The notes beneath the pieces were generated by a model that saw only the letters and a list, made by a program, of their open reading frames with translations, ran no database searches and was not told where the DNA came from. A stretch of DNA of 64,000 nt. It comes from Thalassolituus hydrocarboniclasticus. GTDB lineage: Bacteria; Pseudomonadota; Gammaproteobacteria; Pseudomonadales; Oceanobacteraceae. Of this stretch, positions 10,474-18,987 are shown piece by piece. Within the stretch, counting starts at the first letter, position 1; each line of letters begins with the position of its first letter. The stretch spans positions 2,572,448 to 2,636,447 of the forward strand of contig NZ_CP054475.1 in the NCBI RefSeq assembly GCF_025345565.1, given 5' to 3'. Made by a program: the position numbers and the translations under genes.

Positions 10474-11142
10474 ATGATCACTCTGCACCATCTGAATAAT
10501 TCACGCTCGCAACGTATTATCTGGCTGCTTGAAGAGCTGGGCGTTGACTACGACATCAAACGTTATGAACGCGATGCCAAAACATCCCTGGCGCCCGCCA
10601 GTCTGAAAGCCATCCATCCGCTGGGTAAATCCCCGGTAATTACCGACGGCGATCAGACCATTGCCGAGTCCGGGCTGATTATCGAGTACTTAATCCGTAC
10701 TTATGGCAAAGAACGTTTTTTGCCCGAAGAAGGCTCTGCGGCGTACTGGCAATACCTATACTGGCTGCACTATGCCGAAGGGTCATTAATGCCACTGATG
10801 GTGATGTCACTGATTTTTAATAAAATCAAAACCGCGCCAATGCCATTTTTCATCAAACCCATTGCCCGCGGCATCGCCGATAAAGTCATGCAAAGCTATG
10901 TCGGTCCTAATGTTCTGAATAATCTGCGATACATTGAGCAGCATCTGGGCAGCAACCCGTGGTTCGCAGGAGAGCAGATGACCGGTGCCGATTTTCAGTT
11001 GATATTCCCTCTGGAGGCCGCTCTTAACCGCGGTAGTCAGAGCAGCGATTACCCTAACATTACCGCCTGGGTGCAAAAGGTTCATGCCCTGCCGGCCTAC
11101 CAGGTAGCCTTACAAAAAGGCGGGCCATACGACTACGCCTGA
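10474..11142 (+). CDS. Glutathione S-transferase family protein
   Basis: 222 aa. The N-terminal thioredoxin-like domain begins MITLHHLNNSRSQRIIWLLE, with the catalytic Ser/Asn region near residues 8-11. HPLGKSPVI carries the cis-proline and IAESGLIIEYL the glutathione gamma-glutamyl contact (Glu-Ser). An all-helical C-terminal domain follows. The ATG at 10474 is preceded by AGAGG; the longer frame has no good start. The substrate is not predictable. Confidence 0.9.
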   Translation: MITLHHLNNSRSQRIIWLLEELGVDYDIKRYERDAKTSLAPASLKAIHPLGKSPVITDGDQTIAESGLIIEYLIRTYGKERFLPEEGSAAYWQYLYWLHYAEGSLMPLMVMSLIFNKIKTAPMPFFIKPIARGIADKVMQSYVGPNVLNNLRYIEQHLGSNPWFAGEQMTGADFQLIFPLEAALNRGSQSSDYPNITAWVQKVHALPAYQVALQKGGPYDYA

Positions 11143-11244
11143 ACACAGCGTTCAGGCATGCCAGCCGCGCGGAAAGCGTCCGGCGGCTGTCATGCTTATC
11201 CGGGCATCGCTATAATAAACACTGTTTTATTGCCCGGAGTCGTT

Positions 11245-13692
11245 ATGGCTATCCTGTTGCAACATCTTTCTGTAAACATTCGTCGCTTACTCAACCCGAC
11301 CCTGCTGACACTTTTGATTGCTGGCTGCGCAACCGTTGGCGTAAGTATGAATGCCGATGATCTTTTCGGTAAAACCGTTATTACCGACCGCAGAGCAGAG
11401 GCCAACAGCAGCCAGGCGCACCATTACCGTGACACGATCCAGCCGATTCTCGAAAACCGCTGTGTCGTATGCCACGGCTGCTACGATGCACCCTGCCAGC
11501 TGAAATTATCGTCTCCCGAGGGCATTATGCGTGGTGCCAGTAAAACCCTGGTCTACGACGGCACCCGCATTCTTGCCAGCGAACCCAGTCGCCTTGGTAT
11601 CGATGCTCAGACCACCGAGCAGTGGCGTAATAAAGGCTTTTTTCCGGTTCTGAACGAACGCTCACAAACGGCTGACATTAATCTGCAAAACAGCGTGTTC
11701 TTCCAGATGCTGGCACTGAAGGCAAACAACCCGCTGCCTGAAGGAAAAATTCTCGACGATGATGATTTTGCCCTGGGACTGAACCGTAACCAGCAATGCC
11801 CGACTCAGGAAGAATTTACCGATTTCGCGCAAGAGCACCCGCTCTGGGGCATGCCTTATGCACTCCCCGCCCTCAGTCATGATGAATATTCCAAACTTAC
11901 CCAGTGGATGAAAAGCGGCGCGGCACTGGCTGCTGATCTGCCATTACCTGAAGCAATTCAGGCAGAAATCGATCACTGGGAAGCCTTCCTTAATCAGGAT
12001 AATTTAAAACAGCGTTTAACCAGCCGTTATATTTACGAGCACTTATTTCTCGCCAGCCTGTATTTTTCACCGGAACCATTATTCCGTAACCAGCAACCGG
12101 CCAAACGACCTGAATATTTTTTCAGACTGGTTCGCTCTGCCACACCTCCGGGCCTGCCTATCAGTCCGGTAGCAACACGCAGGCCATATGATGATCCTCA
12201 GGTTAAGCGGGTTTATTACCGCCTTATGCGTGACAGCAGCAGCGTTGTTGCCAAAACCCATATGCCCTATCGCCTGAATAACGAGCGCATGGATTGGATT
12301 AAAGCCCTGTTTATTGAGCCTGAATACGACGTTGATTATCTGCCCGATTATAAACCGGAAACCGCAGCCAATCCGTTTATCGCCTTCGCACAGCTTCCGG
12401 TAAATGCCCGCTACCGCTTTATGCTGGAAGAAGCGGAATTTATTATCACCGGCTTTATTAAAGGCCCGGTATGCCGTGGCCAGGTGGCGCTGAACGTTAT
12501 CGACGATCACTTTTGGGTCTTTTTTGTCGAGCCTGAAATCCAGAATGATCCTGATTACAGCCAGTTTTTAACCGAGCAAAGCGACCACCTGCGCTTACCC
12601 GGCGAAGCAGAAAGCAATTCCGGAATCATTACCGACTGGATACGCTATTCCAGCCTGCACAACGAATATCTGGATGCGAAAAATGCTGCTCTTGTTAAAA
12701 AATTTCCCGATGGCCAGCCGGTTAATCTGGATCTGATCTGGCGGGGTAATGACAGCATCAGTAATAGCCATCGCGACGGTATCCGCAATCCCAATGCTGC
12801 ACTGACCATTTTCCGCCACTTTGACAGCTCTACCGTGGTTAAAGGCATGGTTGGCCAGCACCCGAAAACCGCCTGGGTCATTAACTATTCGTTACTCGAG
12901 CGTATTCATTACTTACTGGTCGCTGAGTTTGATGTTTACGGCAATATCGGACATCAGCTGATGACCCGCCTGTATATGGACTTCCTGCGGATGGAAGGTG
13001 AATTTAATTTTCTTACCCTGCTGCCACAGGAAGAAAGAGTACGACTGGCCGATTACTGGTATCGCGATGCTTCCGACAGAGTAAAAAAACATCTGGTCAA
13101 CTACGAGGAGCATGTTCTTAATGACCCGGCGATCGCCTATCACAGCCAGAATCCGCAGGCTGAATTGTACGAAAAACTACGTCAGCACCTGCAGCCGGTA
13201 CTGGAAGATAAATACGATCTTGCACGCCGGATTACCCCACAGGATCTGAATATTCTCAGCCGGATTAACCGGGTACAGGGAGAGCCGGCAACATTGATGC
13301 CGGAAATATCCTTATTACTGGTTGAAAATATGCAGGGAGACAGCAAGGTCTACACACTGATACGCAACAGCGGTCACAGCAACCTGACCGGGCTGCTCTA
13401 CGAAGAAGAAAACCGTCTGCCACAAGAAGATTATCTGACGCTGGTGCCCGGTATTATCGGTGCCTACCCTTCAGCATATTATCGTGTGTCATCGTTCCGC
13501 CTGAATGATTTTGTCAGCGCAGTCACCGCACTGAAAGATGAAGACGATTATGAAAAGCTGGCAGACCGTTTCGCCGTACGCCGTACTGATCCGCAATTCT
13601 GGACGCACAGTGATCAGATACATCAGTGGTTTTTGCATAATGACCCGCTGAATGCCGGTCTGCTGGATTATAACCGTCTGGAAAACCGCTGA
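11245..13692 (+). CDS. cti: Fatty acid cis/trans isomerase (Cti)
   Basis: 815 aa. Cti is a periplasmic cytochrome-c-type enzyme that converts cis- to trans-unsaturated fatty acids in membrane phospholipids, rigidifying the membrane under solvent, heat or salt stress. The heme-binding CVVCH is at residues 73-77, inside the family motif NRCVVCHGCYDAPCQLKL. The N-terminus is hydrophobic and ends in LLIAGC (Cys28), so it may be a lipoprotein rather than fully soluble. GGAG precedes the ATG at 11245. It is convergent with the AraC gene, with only 5 bp between the two stops. Confidence 0.93.
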   Translation: MAILLQHLSVNIRRLLNPTLLTLLIAGCATVGVSMNADDLFGKTVITDRRAEANSSQAHHYRDTIQPILENRCVVCHGCYDAPCQLKLSSPEGIMRGASKTLVYDGTRILASEPSRLGIDAQTTEQWRNKGFFPVLNERSQTADINLQNSVFFQMLALKANNPLPEGKILDDDDFALGLNRNQQCPTQEEFTDFAQEHPLWGMPYALPALSHDEYSKLTQWMKSGAALAADLPLPEAIQAEIDHWEAFLNQDNLKQRLTSRYIYEHLFLASLYFSPEPLFRNQQPAKRPEYFFRLVRSATPPGLPISPVATRRPYDDPQVKRVYYRLMRDSSSVVAKTHMPYRLNNERMDWIKALFIEPEYDVDYLPDYKPETAANPFIAFAQLPVNARYRFMLEEAEFIITGFIKGPVCRGQVALNVIDDHFWVFFVEPEIQNDPDYSQFLTEQSDHLRLPGEAESNSGIITDWIRYSSLHNEYLDAKNAALVKKFPDGQPVNLDLIWRGNDSISNSHRDGIRNPNAALTIFRHFDSSTVVKGMVGQHPKTAWVINYSLLERIHYLLVAEFDVYGNIGHQLMTRLYMDFLRMEGEFNFLTLLPQEERVRLADYWYRDASDRVKKHLVNYEEHVLNDPAIAYHSQNPQAELYEKLRQHLQPVLEDKYDLARRITPQDLNILSRINRVQGEPATLMPEISLLLVENMQGDSKVYTLIRNSGHSNLTGLLYEEENRLPQEDYLTLVPGIIGAYPSAYYRVSSFRLNDFVSAVTALKDEDDYEKLADRFAVRRTDPQFWTHSDQIHQWFLHNDPLNAGLLDYNRLENR

Positions 13693-13697
13693 GCTGT

Positions 13698-14744
13698 TCA
13701 GCCCGCAGCAAACAATAACAGTTGTTTGCTGTCACTCGGTGTCAGGCCAGACCAGCGCTTAAAGGCGCGACGGAAATTGGTGGTGTCATTAAAATTCAGA
13801 TAATGCGCCACCTGTTCGTTGGTCCAGCCGTTAATATGGAATAAATACAGACAGACATGCAGCCTTGCCTGATCCTGTAACTGCTGAAAATGGCAGTGAT
13901 GCTTTTGCAGTTTCCGTTTAAAAGTCGCCGGACTCATGGCAAAAGCCCGGGCAACCTCCGGCAAACTCTGCGGTGTACGCAACTGCCGGGTTAAATAATG
14001 ATATACCGCTTCATTAAAACCATTCATGGCCGGCTCCCCTTCAATCAACAATTGCGCTTCACGCAAAGCCACCTGAAAAGCCGTTGATGAGCCACGCGGC
14101 CAGACTTTTTCCAGCCAGTGCTTTTCAATCATCATGACATCCACACCGACCGAAAAGTGCAGATCTGGCCCCAGATACACCTGATACTGCTCGTCTCTGG
14201 CCGGGCGTGCATAGCTGAAACCATAGCGCCAGGGTAAAGCTTCCTGCGCCAGCCAGCGACTCATGGCGGTTAAGCCGGTCATTGCTGTTTCAACCATAAA
14301 GCGCCGTTCATCCTGCAAACCACAGGCGTCCAGCCACTGCACATAACAATAACGCTCATCCTGATAAATACGGGGAACCAGTAACGGAGATAAAAACTGC
14401 CGGAAGTCCACCAGCGCCTGCAGTGCTCTTGCCAGATCCGGTGCATTCGCCAGCAGTTGACTGAATACACCGTAATGTCCGGGCCATAAGCTGTCACCCC
14501 AGCGAAAACTTAAATCTTCTTCAGGCAGTAATTTCCGTCCATTAATGATCAGCTGCTGTAATTGTGCGGGTGAAAGATAATGACTGCCGGTCAGAATATC
14601 GTCATAAAAAAGCCCACTGCCGCGCAGTATTTTATGGCTGGAAATATCACGTGCCAGCAACAGATCAATCAGCAGAGCCGGTTGATGATGAGCGGCAATA
14701 ATCCGCTCGTCACGCTCATACCAGCGACCGCAATACATCGTCAT
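13698..14744 (-). CDS. AraC-family transcriptional regulator
   Basis: 348 aa. The architecture is an N-terminal Arabinose_bd-type domain (about residues 20-210; HYLSPAQLQQLI, WGDSLWPGHYGVFSQLL) and a C-terminal double HTH (about 245-340; LPEVARAFAMSPATFKRKLQ, then NEQVAHYLNFNDTTNFRRAFKRWSGLTP). This resembles the OruR/ArgR/VirF-like branch. Its ATG overlaps the stop of the GGDEF gene (ATGA, 14741-14744), so the two proteins are made together. A plausible role is as output of the GGDEF membrane sensor or as regulator of neighbouring genes; both are inference. Confidence 0.9.
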   Translation of the reverse strand: MTMYCGRWYERDERIIAAHHQPALLIDLLLARDISSHKILRGSGLFYDDILTGSHYLSPAQLQQLIINGRKLLPEEDLSFRWGDSLWPGHYGVFSQLLANAPDLARALQALVDFRQFLSPLLVPRIYQDERYCYVQWLDACGLQDERRFMVETAMTGLTAMSRWLAQEALPWRYGFSYARPARDEQYQVYLGPDLHFSVGVDVMMIEKHWLEKVWPRGSSTAFQVALREAQLLIEGEPAMNGFNEAVYHYLTRQLRTPQSLPEVARAFAMSPATFKRKLQKHHCHFQQLQDQARLHVCLYLFHINGWTNEQVAHYLNFNDTTNFRRAFKRWSGLTPSDSKQLLLFAAG

Positions 14745-15652
14745 GCTGCCAGAAAACAGCCATGCTGACGCTGCGCTGTCAGCAGAGCCTGATTAACACG
14801 TTCAATGCTCTGAGCAGGCTGATCACCGGAACGGCATTCAGTCAGGCCAATACTGATACGCTGATAGAGTGTTTCTCCGTTTTGGCTGTGTTTAAACGCA
14901 AAATGCTGTACCGAAAGCTCAATCTCCTGCGCCAGCTGTAATGCTGCATCACCTTGAGTATCGGGTAACAACAATGCGAAACGGTCGCCGGCATAACGGC
15001 AGATCAGATCGCTCTGACGCAGATTCAGCAGCAGCAGCTCCGCAATTTCACGCACCAGGCGATCACCTTCCCGATGACCGAAACGCCGGGTAAAACTGCC
15101 GAATTCGTTAATATCAACCATCATCAGCGTCATCGGCCGGGTACTGTTCAAATGCTGCTGTAATTGTTCTTTTAAATAATCGGCGCGCCCAAGCTGAGTC
15201 AGACCATCGATAAAACGATGTTCGCGGAATAACCGCTCACGTTTCGCCAGTTGACGATTAATCGACAGCTGCTCACTGTGCCAGTGAAATAAACCATACG
15301 TCAGCAACGCAATACCAACAGGCATGGCAACCGATTCCAGCCAGGCGTCCCACCACTGCTCTGCAGGAATACGGATAAATTCATCCAGATTATCCTGCCA
15401 CATCGCCAGAAAAATAAACCCCAGCCCCAGCATCAGCAGATCTGTCACTCTGCCCGCCGGCCGGCTGCCCAGAATCAACAGCATCCAGATCGCCACCGCG
15501 ATCGCACTGCCGCCCTCCCCCAGAACATCCAGCCAGTCAATTTCACGCCAGTGTTTGGCATCACCGACCAGAATTGAAGCAATAACCGACCCCAGTGCCA
15601 GACTAAAAATCAACAGCAACTTTCGCCGGTGTAAAAACAACGTGCTGAACAT
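14741..15652 (-). CDS. Membrane GGDEF-domain protein with degenerate active site
   Basis: 303 aa. About four N-terminal membrane helices (about residues 11-30, 47-62, 70-85 and 105-123) precede a short linker (SEQLSINRQLAKRERLFREH) and a GGDEF domain (about 146-300). The signature is AGDRF (221-225) instead of GGDEF, so the fourth position, normally an acidic metal ligand, is arginine. This should abolish or strongly reduce diguanylate cyclase activity. The first metal-site aspartate (Asp180 in MMVDINEF) is kept, and an I-site RxxD (Arg212-Asp215) lies exactly five residues before the signature, so it could bind c-di-GMP as a receptor. A Pho box lies 49 bp upstream. It overlaps the AraC gene. 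Confidence 0.88.
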   Translation of the reverse strand: MFSTLFLHRRKLLLIFSLALGSVIASILVGDAKHWREIDWLDVLGEGGSAIAVAIWMLLILGSRPAGRVTDLLMLGLGFIFLAMWQDNLDEFIRIPAEQWWDAWLESVAMPVGIALLTYGLFHWHSEQLSINRQLAKRERLFREHRFIDGLTQLGRADYLKEQLQQHLNSTRPMTLMMVDINEFGSFTRRFGHREGDRLVREIAELLLLNLRQSDLICRYAGDRFALLLPDTQGDAALQLAQEIELSVQHFAFKHSQNGETLYQRISIGLTECRSGDQPAQSIERVNQALLTAQRQHGCFLAA

Positions 15653-15700
15653 AAAAAATACCAGCTAATCAATAATGGCTGGCATAACTAGCAGGGCTTT

Positions 15701-15718
15701 ATGACAAAAACATGACAA
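15701..15718 (-). promoter_or_regulatory. Pho box (PhoB site) facing the GGDEF-AraC operon
   Basis: On the minus strand the sequence is TTGTCATGTTTTTGTCAT: two identical 7-bp half-sites separated by 4 bp, matching the 11-bp-period PhoB consensus (CTGTCAT repeats). Ten bases further downstream on the same strand is TAGTTAT, a -10-like sequence at the spacing seen in PhoB-activated promoters. It is oriented toward the gene starting at 15652. Confidence 0.7.
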
Positions 15719-16016
15719 TCCGGCATAAGAAGGTAAATACGGCACACATCACCCCGGGGGTTAATTTGGCTCAGCACAGTGCTGCATTATTTACATTTTT
15801 ACCGGCGTTTTTTTGTCTCATGCAACCGGAGATTCTTTATGAAAAACCTGCTCTGACCGTTCTGGCCACTCTTAAAAGGTTAATGCCAACCTTCAGCATG
15901 GCCTGCTATTGCGCACTGCTGACGGCGTCTCCGTTATCAGTAATAAGGGTTAAATCAGATCATTATCAGACTGAAAGCCACTGAAAACCGGGGTTTTCTG
16001 CCGTCTTACCGACTGG
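15719..16016. other. Non-coding spacer between the two Pho boxes
   Basis: About 300 bp between divergent promoters. A 90-codon frame on the plus strand beginning within the first Pho box has no ribosome binding site and no recognisable product. I see no other structure. Confidence 0.5.
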
Positions 16017-16034
16017 CTGTCACAGAACCGTCAT
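16017..16034 (+). promoter_or_regulatory. Pho box (PhoB site) upstream of the TonB-dependent receptor
   Basis: CTGTCACAGAACCGTCAT: half-sites CTGTCAC and CCGTCAT separated by exactly 4 bp, a near-consensus PhoB site. It lies 103 bp before the receptor start and predicts induction under phosphate limitation. The -10 region (TACCGT, 10 bp downstream) is poor, as is common for activator-dependent promoters. Confidence 0.8.
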
Positions 16035-16136
16035 ACGCTCTTTCTACCGTCGCGCCACCTGCTGCCCGCCAGATTCTGTCGACAGGCTCTGGGGCAGATA
16101 TAAAAACGATCGATAAAGAACGACATGGAGACGAGC

Positions 16137-18878
16137 ATGAATTTTTGCATTAAGCCACTGGCGGCGGTCATTGCCCTCAGCTGCGCGGCACTGGCCCAGG
16201 CCGATGGCAACCTCGAAGGCCGGGTCAGCGATACCCGCAATCAAACCGTATACAGCGGCGCCGTTATCCGTCTGGAAATGCCGGGCGATGCCAGCATGAA
16301 CCGTGAAGTGCTGGCGACCAAAGGCGGACGTTTCCGCTTGCCCCAGGTTCCGGCCGGTGATTATTTACTGAGCACCGTGGTTGGCGGCAAGACCGTCGAC
16401 AGCCGCACCATCACCATCCGCGATGGCGAAACCCTGACCGCCAATATTGTGCTGAACAACGCACAACAAGATGTAGAAGAAATTCTGGTCATTGGTCAGG
16501 CAGCGCAGATGCAACGCGCCCTCGATCGCCAGCGTTACGCCGACAATATGATCAGCGTTATTAATGCCGATGCCATTGGTCAATTGCCGGATGCCAACGC
16601 CGCTGAAGCCTTACAACGGGTACCGGGTTTATCCATCGAACGCGATCAGGGGGAAGGCCGCTTTGTCCGTATCCGTGGCATCAGCTCCGATTTAAACAGC
16701 GTAACCGTTAACGGCACACAAATTCCGGCGCCGGAAGCCGGCAGTCGCTCGGTTGCCCTCGATGTAATTCCATCGAATCTGCTCAGTTCACTGGTGGTCA
16801 CCAAAACCCTGACGCCGGATATGGATGCCAATGCCATTGGTGGCGCCGTTGAAATTAACAGTATTTCAGCACTCGACCGTGAAGGTGCATTTTATTCCGC
16901 CGCCACGCAGCTGAGCTATGACGAGCAAAGCGAACAAACCAACCCGGCTTATTCTGTTGCCGGTGGCAATACCTTTGATTTCGGTAACGACCGTCGTTTG
17001 GGGGTTGCTGCAGCACTGAGTTTTGATAACCGGAAATTCGGCTCAGATAACGTTGAAACCGGTGGTGCCTGGGATTTTGATAGCGGTGCAAAGCTCGGAG
17101 AACTGGAACAGCGCGAATACAGCATCGAGCGTGAACGCTTAGGTGCCGCACTGAACCTGGATTACGAACATGGCGTTAATCACAGCTTTTATATGCACAA
17201 CCTGTACAGCAAATTCAGTGATAACGAACAGCGGGTTGCCAACGAAATTGAATTTACCGATGCCATCGGTCTGGGTGAAAGCAGTGATGCGGAAGTTGTC
17301 CGCTCGCTGAAAGACCGTGAAGAATCGCAGAAAATTGTTTCTTCAACCCTGGGCGCCAATCATTTTATCGGTGACTGGACCGTGGAATACAAAGTCGGTA
17401 TCAGCAAGGCCTCAGAAGATGAACCCGACACCATCGCCGGCGCCGATTTTGTCAGCACCGCCGATATTACCGGGCTCAGCTTCAGCAACAGCCGTAAGCC
17501 ACGTATTAATGCTCCTGCCGCTTTTTATGACCCGGCACAATATGAGCTGGATAAAATCGAGCGTACACGCAGTTATACCGAAGACAAACAAACCATGGCT
17601 CAGCTGGATATCACCCGTGATTTCGATCTGGCGGATAACCCTGCACTGGTAAAATTCGGTGCCAAAACCAAAATGCGTGAAAAATCTCAGGATGCCGATA
17701 CCTGGAAATATAAAGACCTGTCAGAAGACAGCTCTGTTTCTATGAGCGGTTTCGCCAGTGGCGAACGTGATTACAGTCTGGGACGTTTTGGGCCGGGAAT
17801 TTCCAGCAATAAAGTGCGCAGCTATATGGCAACTCTGGATCGTGCCGGCGCATTCGATGATGAAGACTCCGTACTGGAAGACTACGACATCGACGAAGAT
17901 ATCAATGCCGGCTATCTGATGGGACGTATAGATGCTGACGAACTGCGGGTAATTGCCGGTGTACGTTATGAGCAAACCAAAATCAGCGCGCGCGGTAATG
18001 CCCTGAACCAGAGCGATGAACTGGTTACCGTTAAAAAAGACAACGACTACAGCCATGTACTGCCATCGGTACAGGCACGCTGGCAGCTTGCTGACAGTAC
18101 TCAGGTACGTGCCGCCTGGACCAACGCCGTCGTTCGCCCGACCTTTGAACAGATGCGTCCTAACTTTACTGATGACGGCAGCGAAGCCGAACTGGGTAAC
18201 CCGGACCTGAAAGCACTGGAAGCCGCCAACTTTGACCTTGGCATCGAACATTTTATGGGCAGTGCCGGTACTCTGTCGGCCTTTGTATTCCGTAAAAAAA
18301 TCGACAACTTTATTTACGAAACCGATCTGGCAGGCTCTGCCGACTATGCTGCATACGACGAGGTAATTACCTTCCGCAACGGTGATCAGGCCACACTGAA
18401 CGGTCTGGAACTGGCATTTTCCCACAAACTGGAAATGCTGCCGGCCCCCTTTAATGGCTTATTGCTCGCCGCCAACACGACCTTTACCCGCTCAGATGCA
18501 ACTGTATCGGCCTATGACAGCGGCACTCTGCTGCAGCGTGATATCAGCCTGCCGAATCAATCAGACCTGACCGGTAACTTTATTATCGGTTACGAAAATG
18601 AGCGCCTGAGCATGCGTCTGGCAACCAACTATAAATCGGAATATCTGGCTGAAGTCGGCAATCTGGAAAACAGCAAAGGGGATGTTTACCAAAGCGCTCA
18701 GACCCAGCTCGATTTTAATGCCTCATACAAAATGACCGAACAACTGAAACTCAGTTTTGAGGTCGCCAATATTACCGACGAGCCGTATTACGCCTACGTC
18801 AATAAAGAACGCTACAACGCACAGTATGAAGACTACGGTCCGACCTACCGTGTAGGTATCAGCTACACCAGTTTCTGA
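16137..18878 (+). CDS. TonB-dependent receptor, probably for phytate or its products
   Basis: 913 aa. Signal peptide (about residues 1-22, ending ALAQA); CarboxypepD_reg-like Ig domain (about 25-90, LEGRVSDTRNQTVYSGAVIRL); TonB-box-like EEILVIG near 116-122; plug domain (DAIGQLPDANAAEALQRVPG, FVRIRGISSDLNSVTVNG); then a 22-strand-type barrel ending in GISYTSF. This is the layout of the TonB-Xanth-Caul receptor class, which mostly takes up organic compounds. GGAG precedes the ATG at 16137. The Pho box upstream and the phytase downstream suggest import of inositol phosphates across the outer membrane; this substrate is inferred from context. Confidence 0.9.
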   Translation: MNFCIKPLAAVIALSCAALAQADGNLEGRVSDTRNQTVYSGAVIRLEMPGDASMNREVLATKGGRFRLPQVPAGDYLLSTVVGGKTVDSRTITIRDGETLTANIVLNNAQQDVEEILVIGQAAQMQRALDRQRYADNMISVINADAIGQLPDANAAEALQRVPGLSIERDQGEGRFVRIRGISSDLNSVTVNGTQIPAPEAGSRSVALDVIPSNLLSSLVVTKTLTPDMDANAIGGAVEINSISALDREGAFYSAATQLSYDEQSEQTNPAYSVAGGNTFDFGNDRRLGVAAALSFDNRKFGSDNVETGGAWDFDSGAKLGELEQREYSIERERLGAALNLDYEHGVNHSFYMHNLYSKFSDNEQRVANEIEFTDAIGLGESSDAEVVRSLKDREESQKIVSSTLGANHFIGDWTVEYKVGISKASEDEPDTIAGADFVSTADITGLSFSNSRKPRINAPAAFYDPAQYELDKIERTRSYTEDKQTMAQLDITRDFDLADNPALVKFGAKTKMREKSQDADTWKYKDLSEDSSVSMSGFASGERDYSLGRFGPGISSNKVRSYMATLDRAGAFDDEDSVLEDYDIDEDINAGYLMGRIDADELRVIAGVRYEQTKISARGNALNQSDELVTVKKDNDYSHVLPSVQARWQLADSTQVRAAWTNAVVRPTFEQMRPNFTDDGSEAELGNPDLKALEAANFDLGIEHFMGSAGTLSAFVFRKKIDNFIYETDLAGSADYAAYDEVITFRNGDQATLNGLELAFSHKLEMLPAPFNGLLLAANTTFTRSDATVSAYDSGTLLQRDISLPNQSDLTGNFIIGYENERLSMRLATNYKSEYLAEVGNLENSKGDVYQSAQTQLDFNASYKMTEQLKLSFEVANITDEPYYAYVNKERYNAQYEDYGPTYRVGISYTSF

Positions 18879-18892
18879 TTATCAGAAACCAG

Positions 18893-18919
18893 CCGGGCCT
18901 GTTATGGGTCCGGTTTTTT
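18893..18919 (+). terminator. Intercistronic terminator or attenuator between receptor and phytase
   Basis: A stem of eight pairs including G-T (18893-18900 with 18906-18913) is followed by six Ts. A separate perfect 9-bp inverted repeat (18871-18889) overlaps the receptor stop. Since no strong promoter is visible before the phytase gene, this may reduce rather than abolish read-through, setting a high receptor to phytase ratio. Confidence 0.6.
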
Positions 18920-18987
18920 AACATGCTGATTACGACCGAATGCCGTTCACACTGATGCACAACGATATAAAGAGAAAGACTTAATTT

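Noticed and set aside
15712-15984. 90-codon plus-strand frame between the Pho boxes
   Set aside because: It begins inside a Pho box, has no ribosome binding site and no domain or signal peptide; it is more likely promoter DNA.
18920-18987. Third Pho box before the phytase gene
   Set aside because: Only partial half-sites (CGTTCAC and ATGCACA) are present; the match is too poor.
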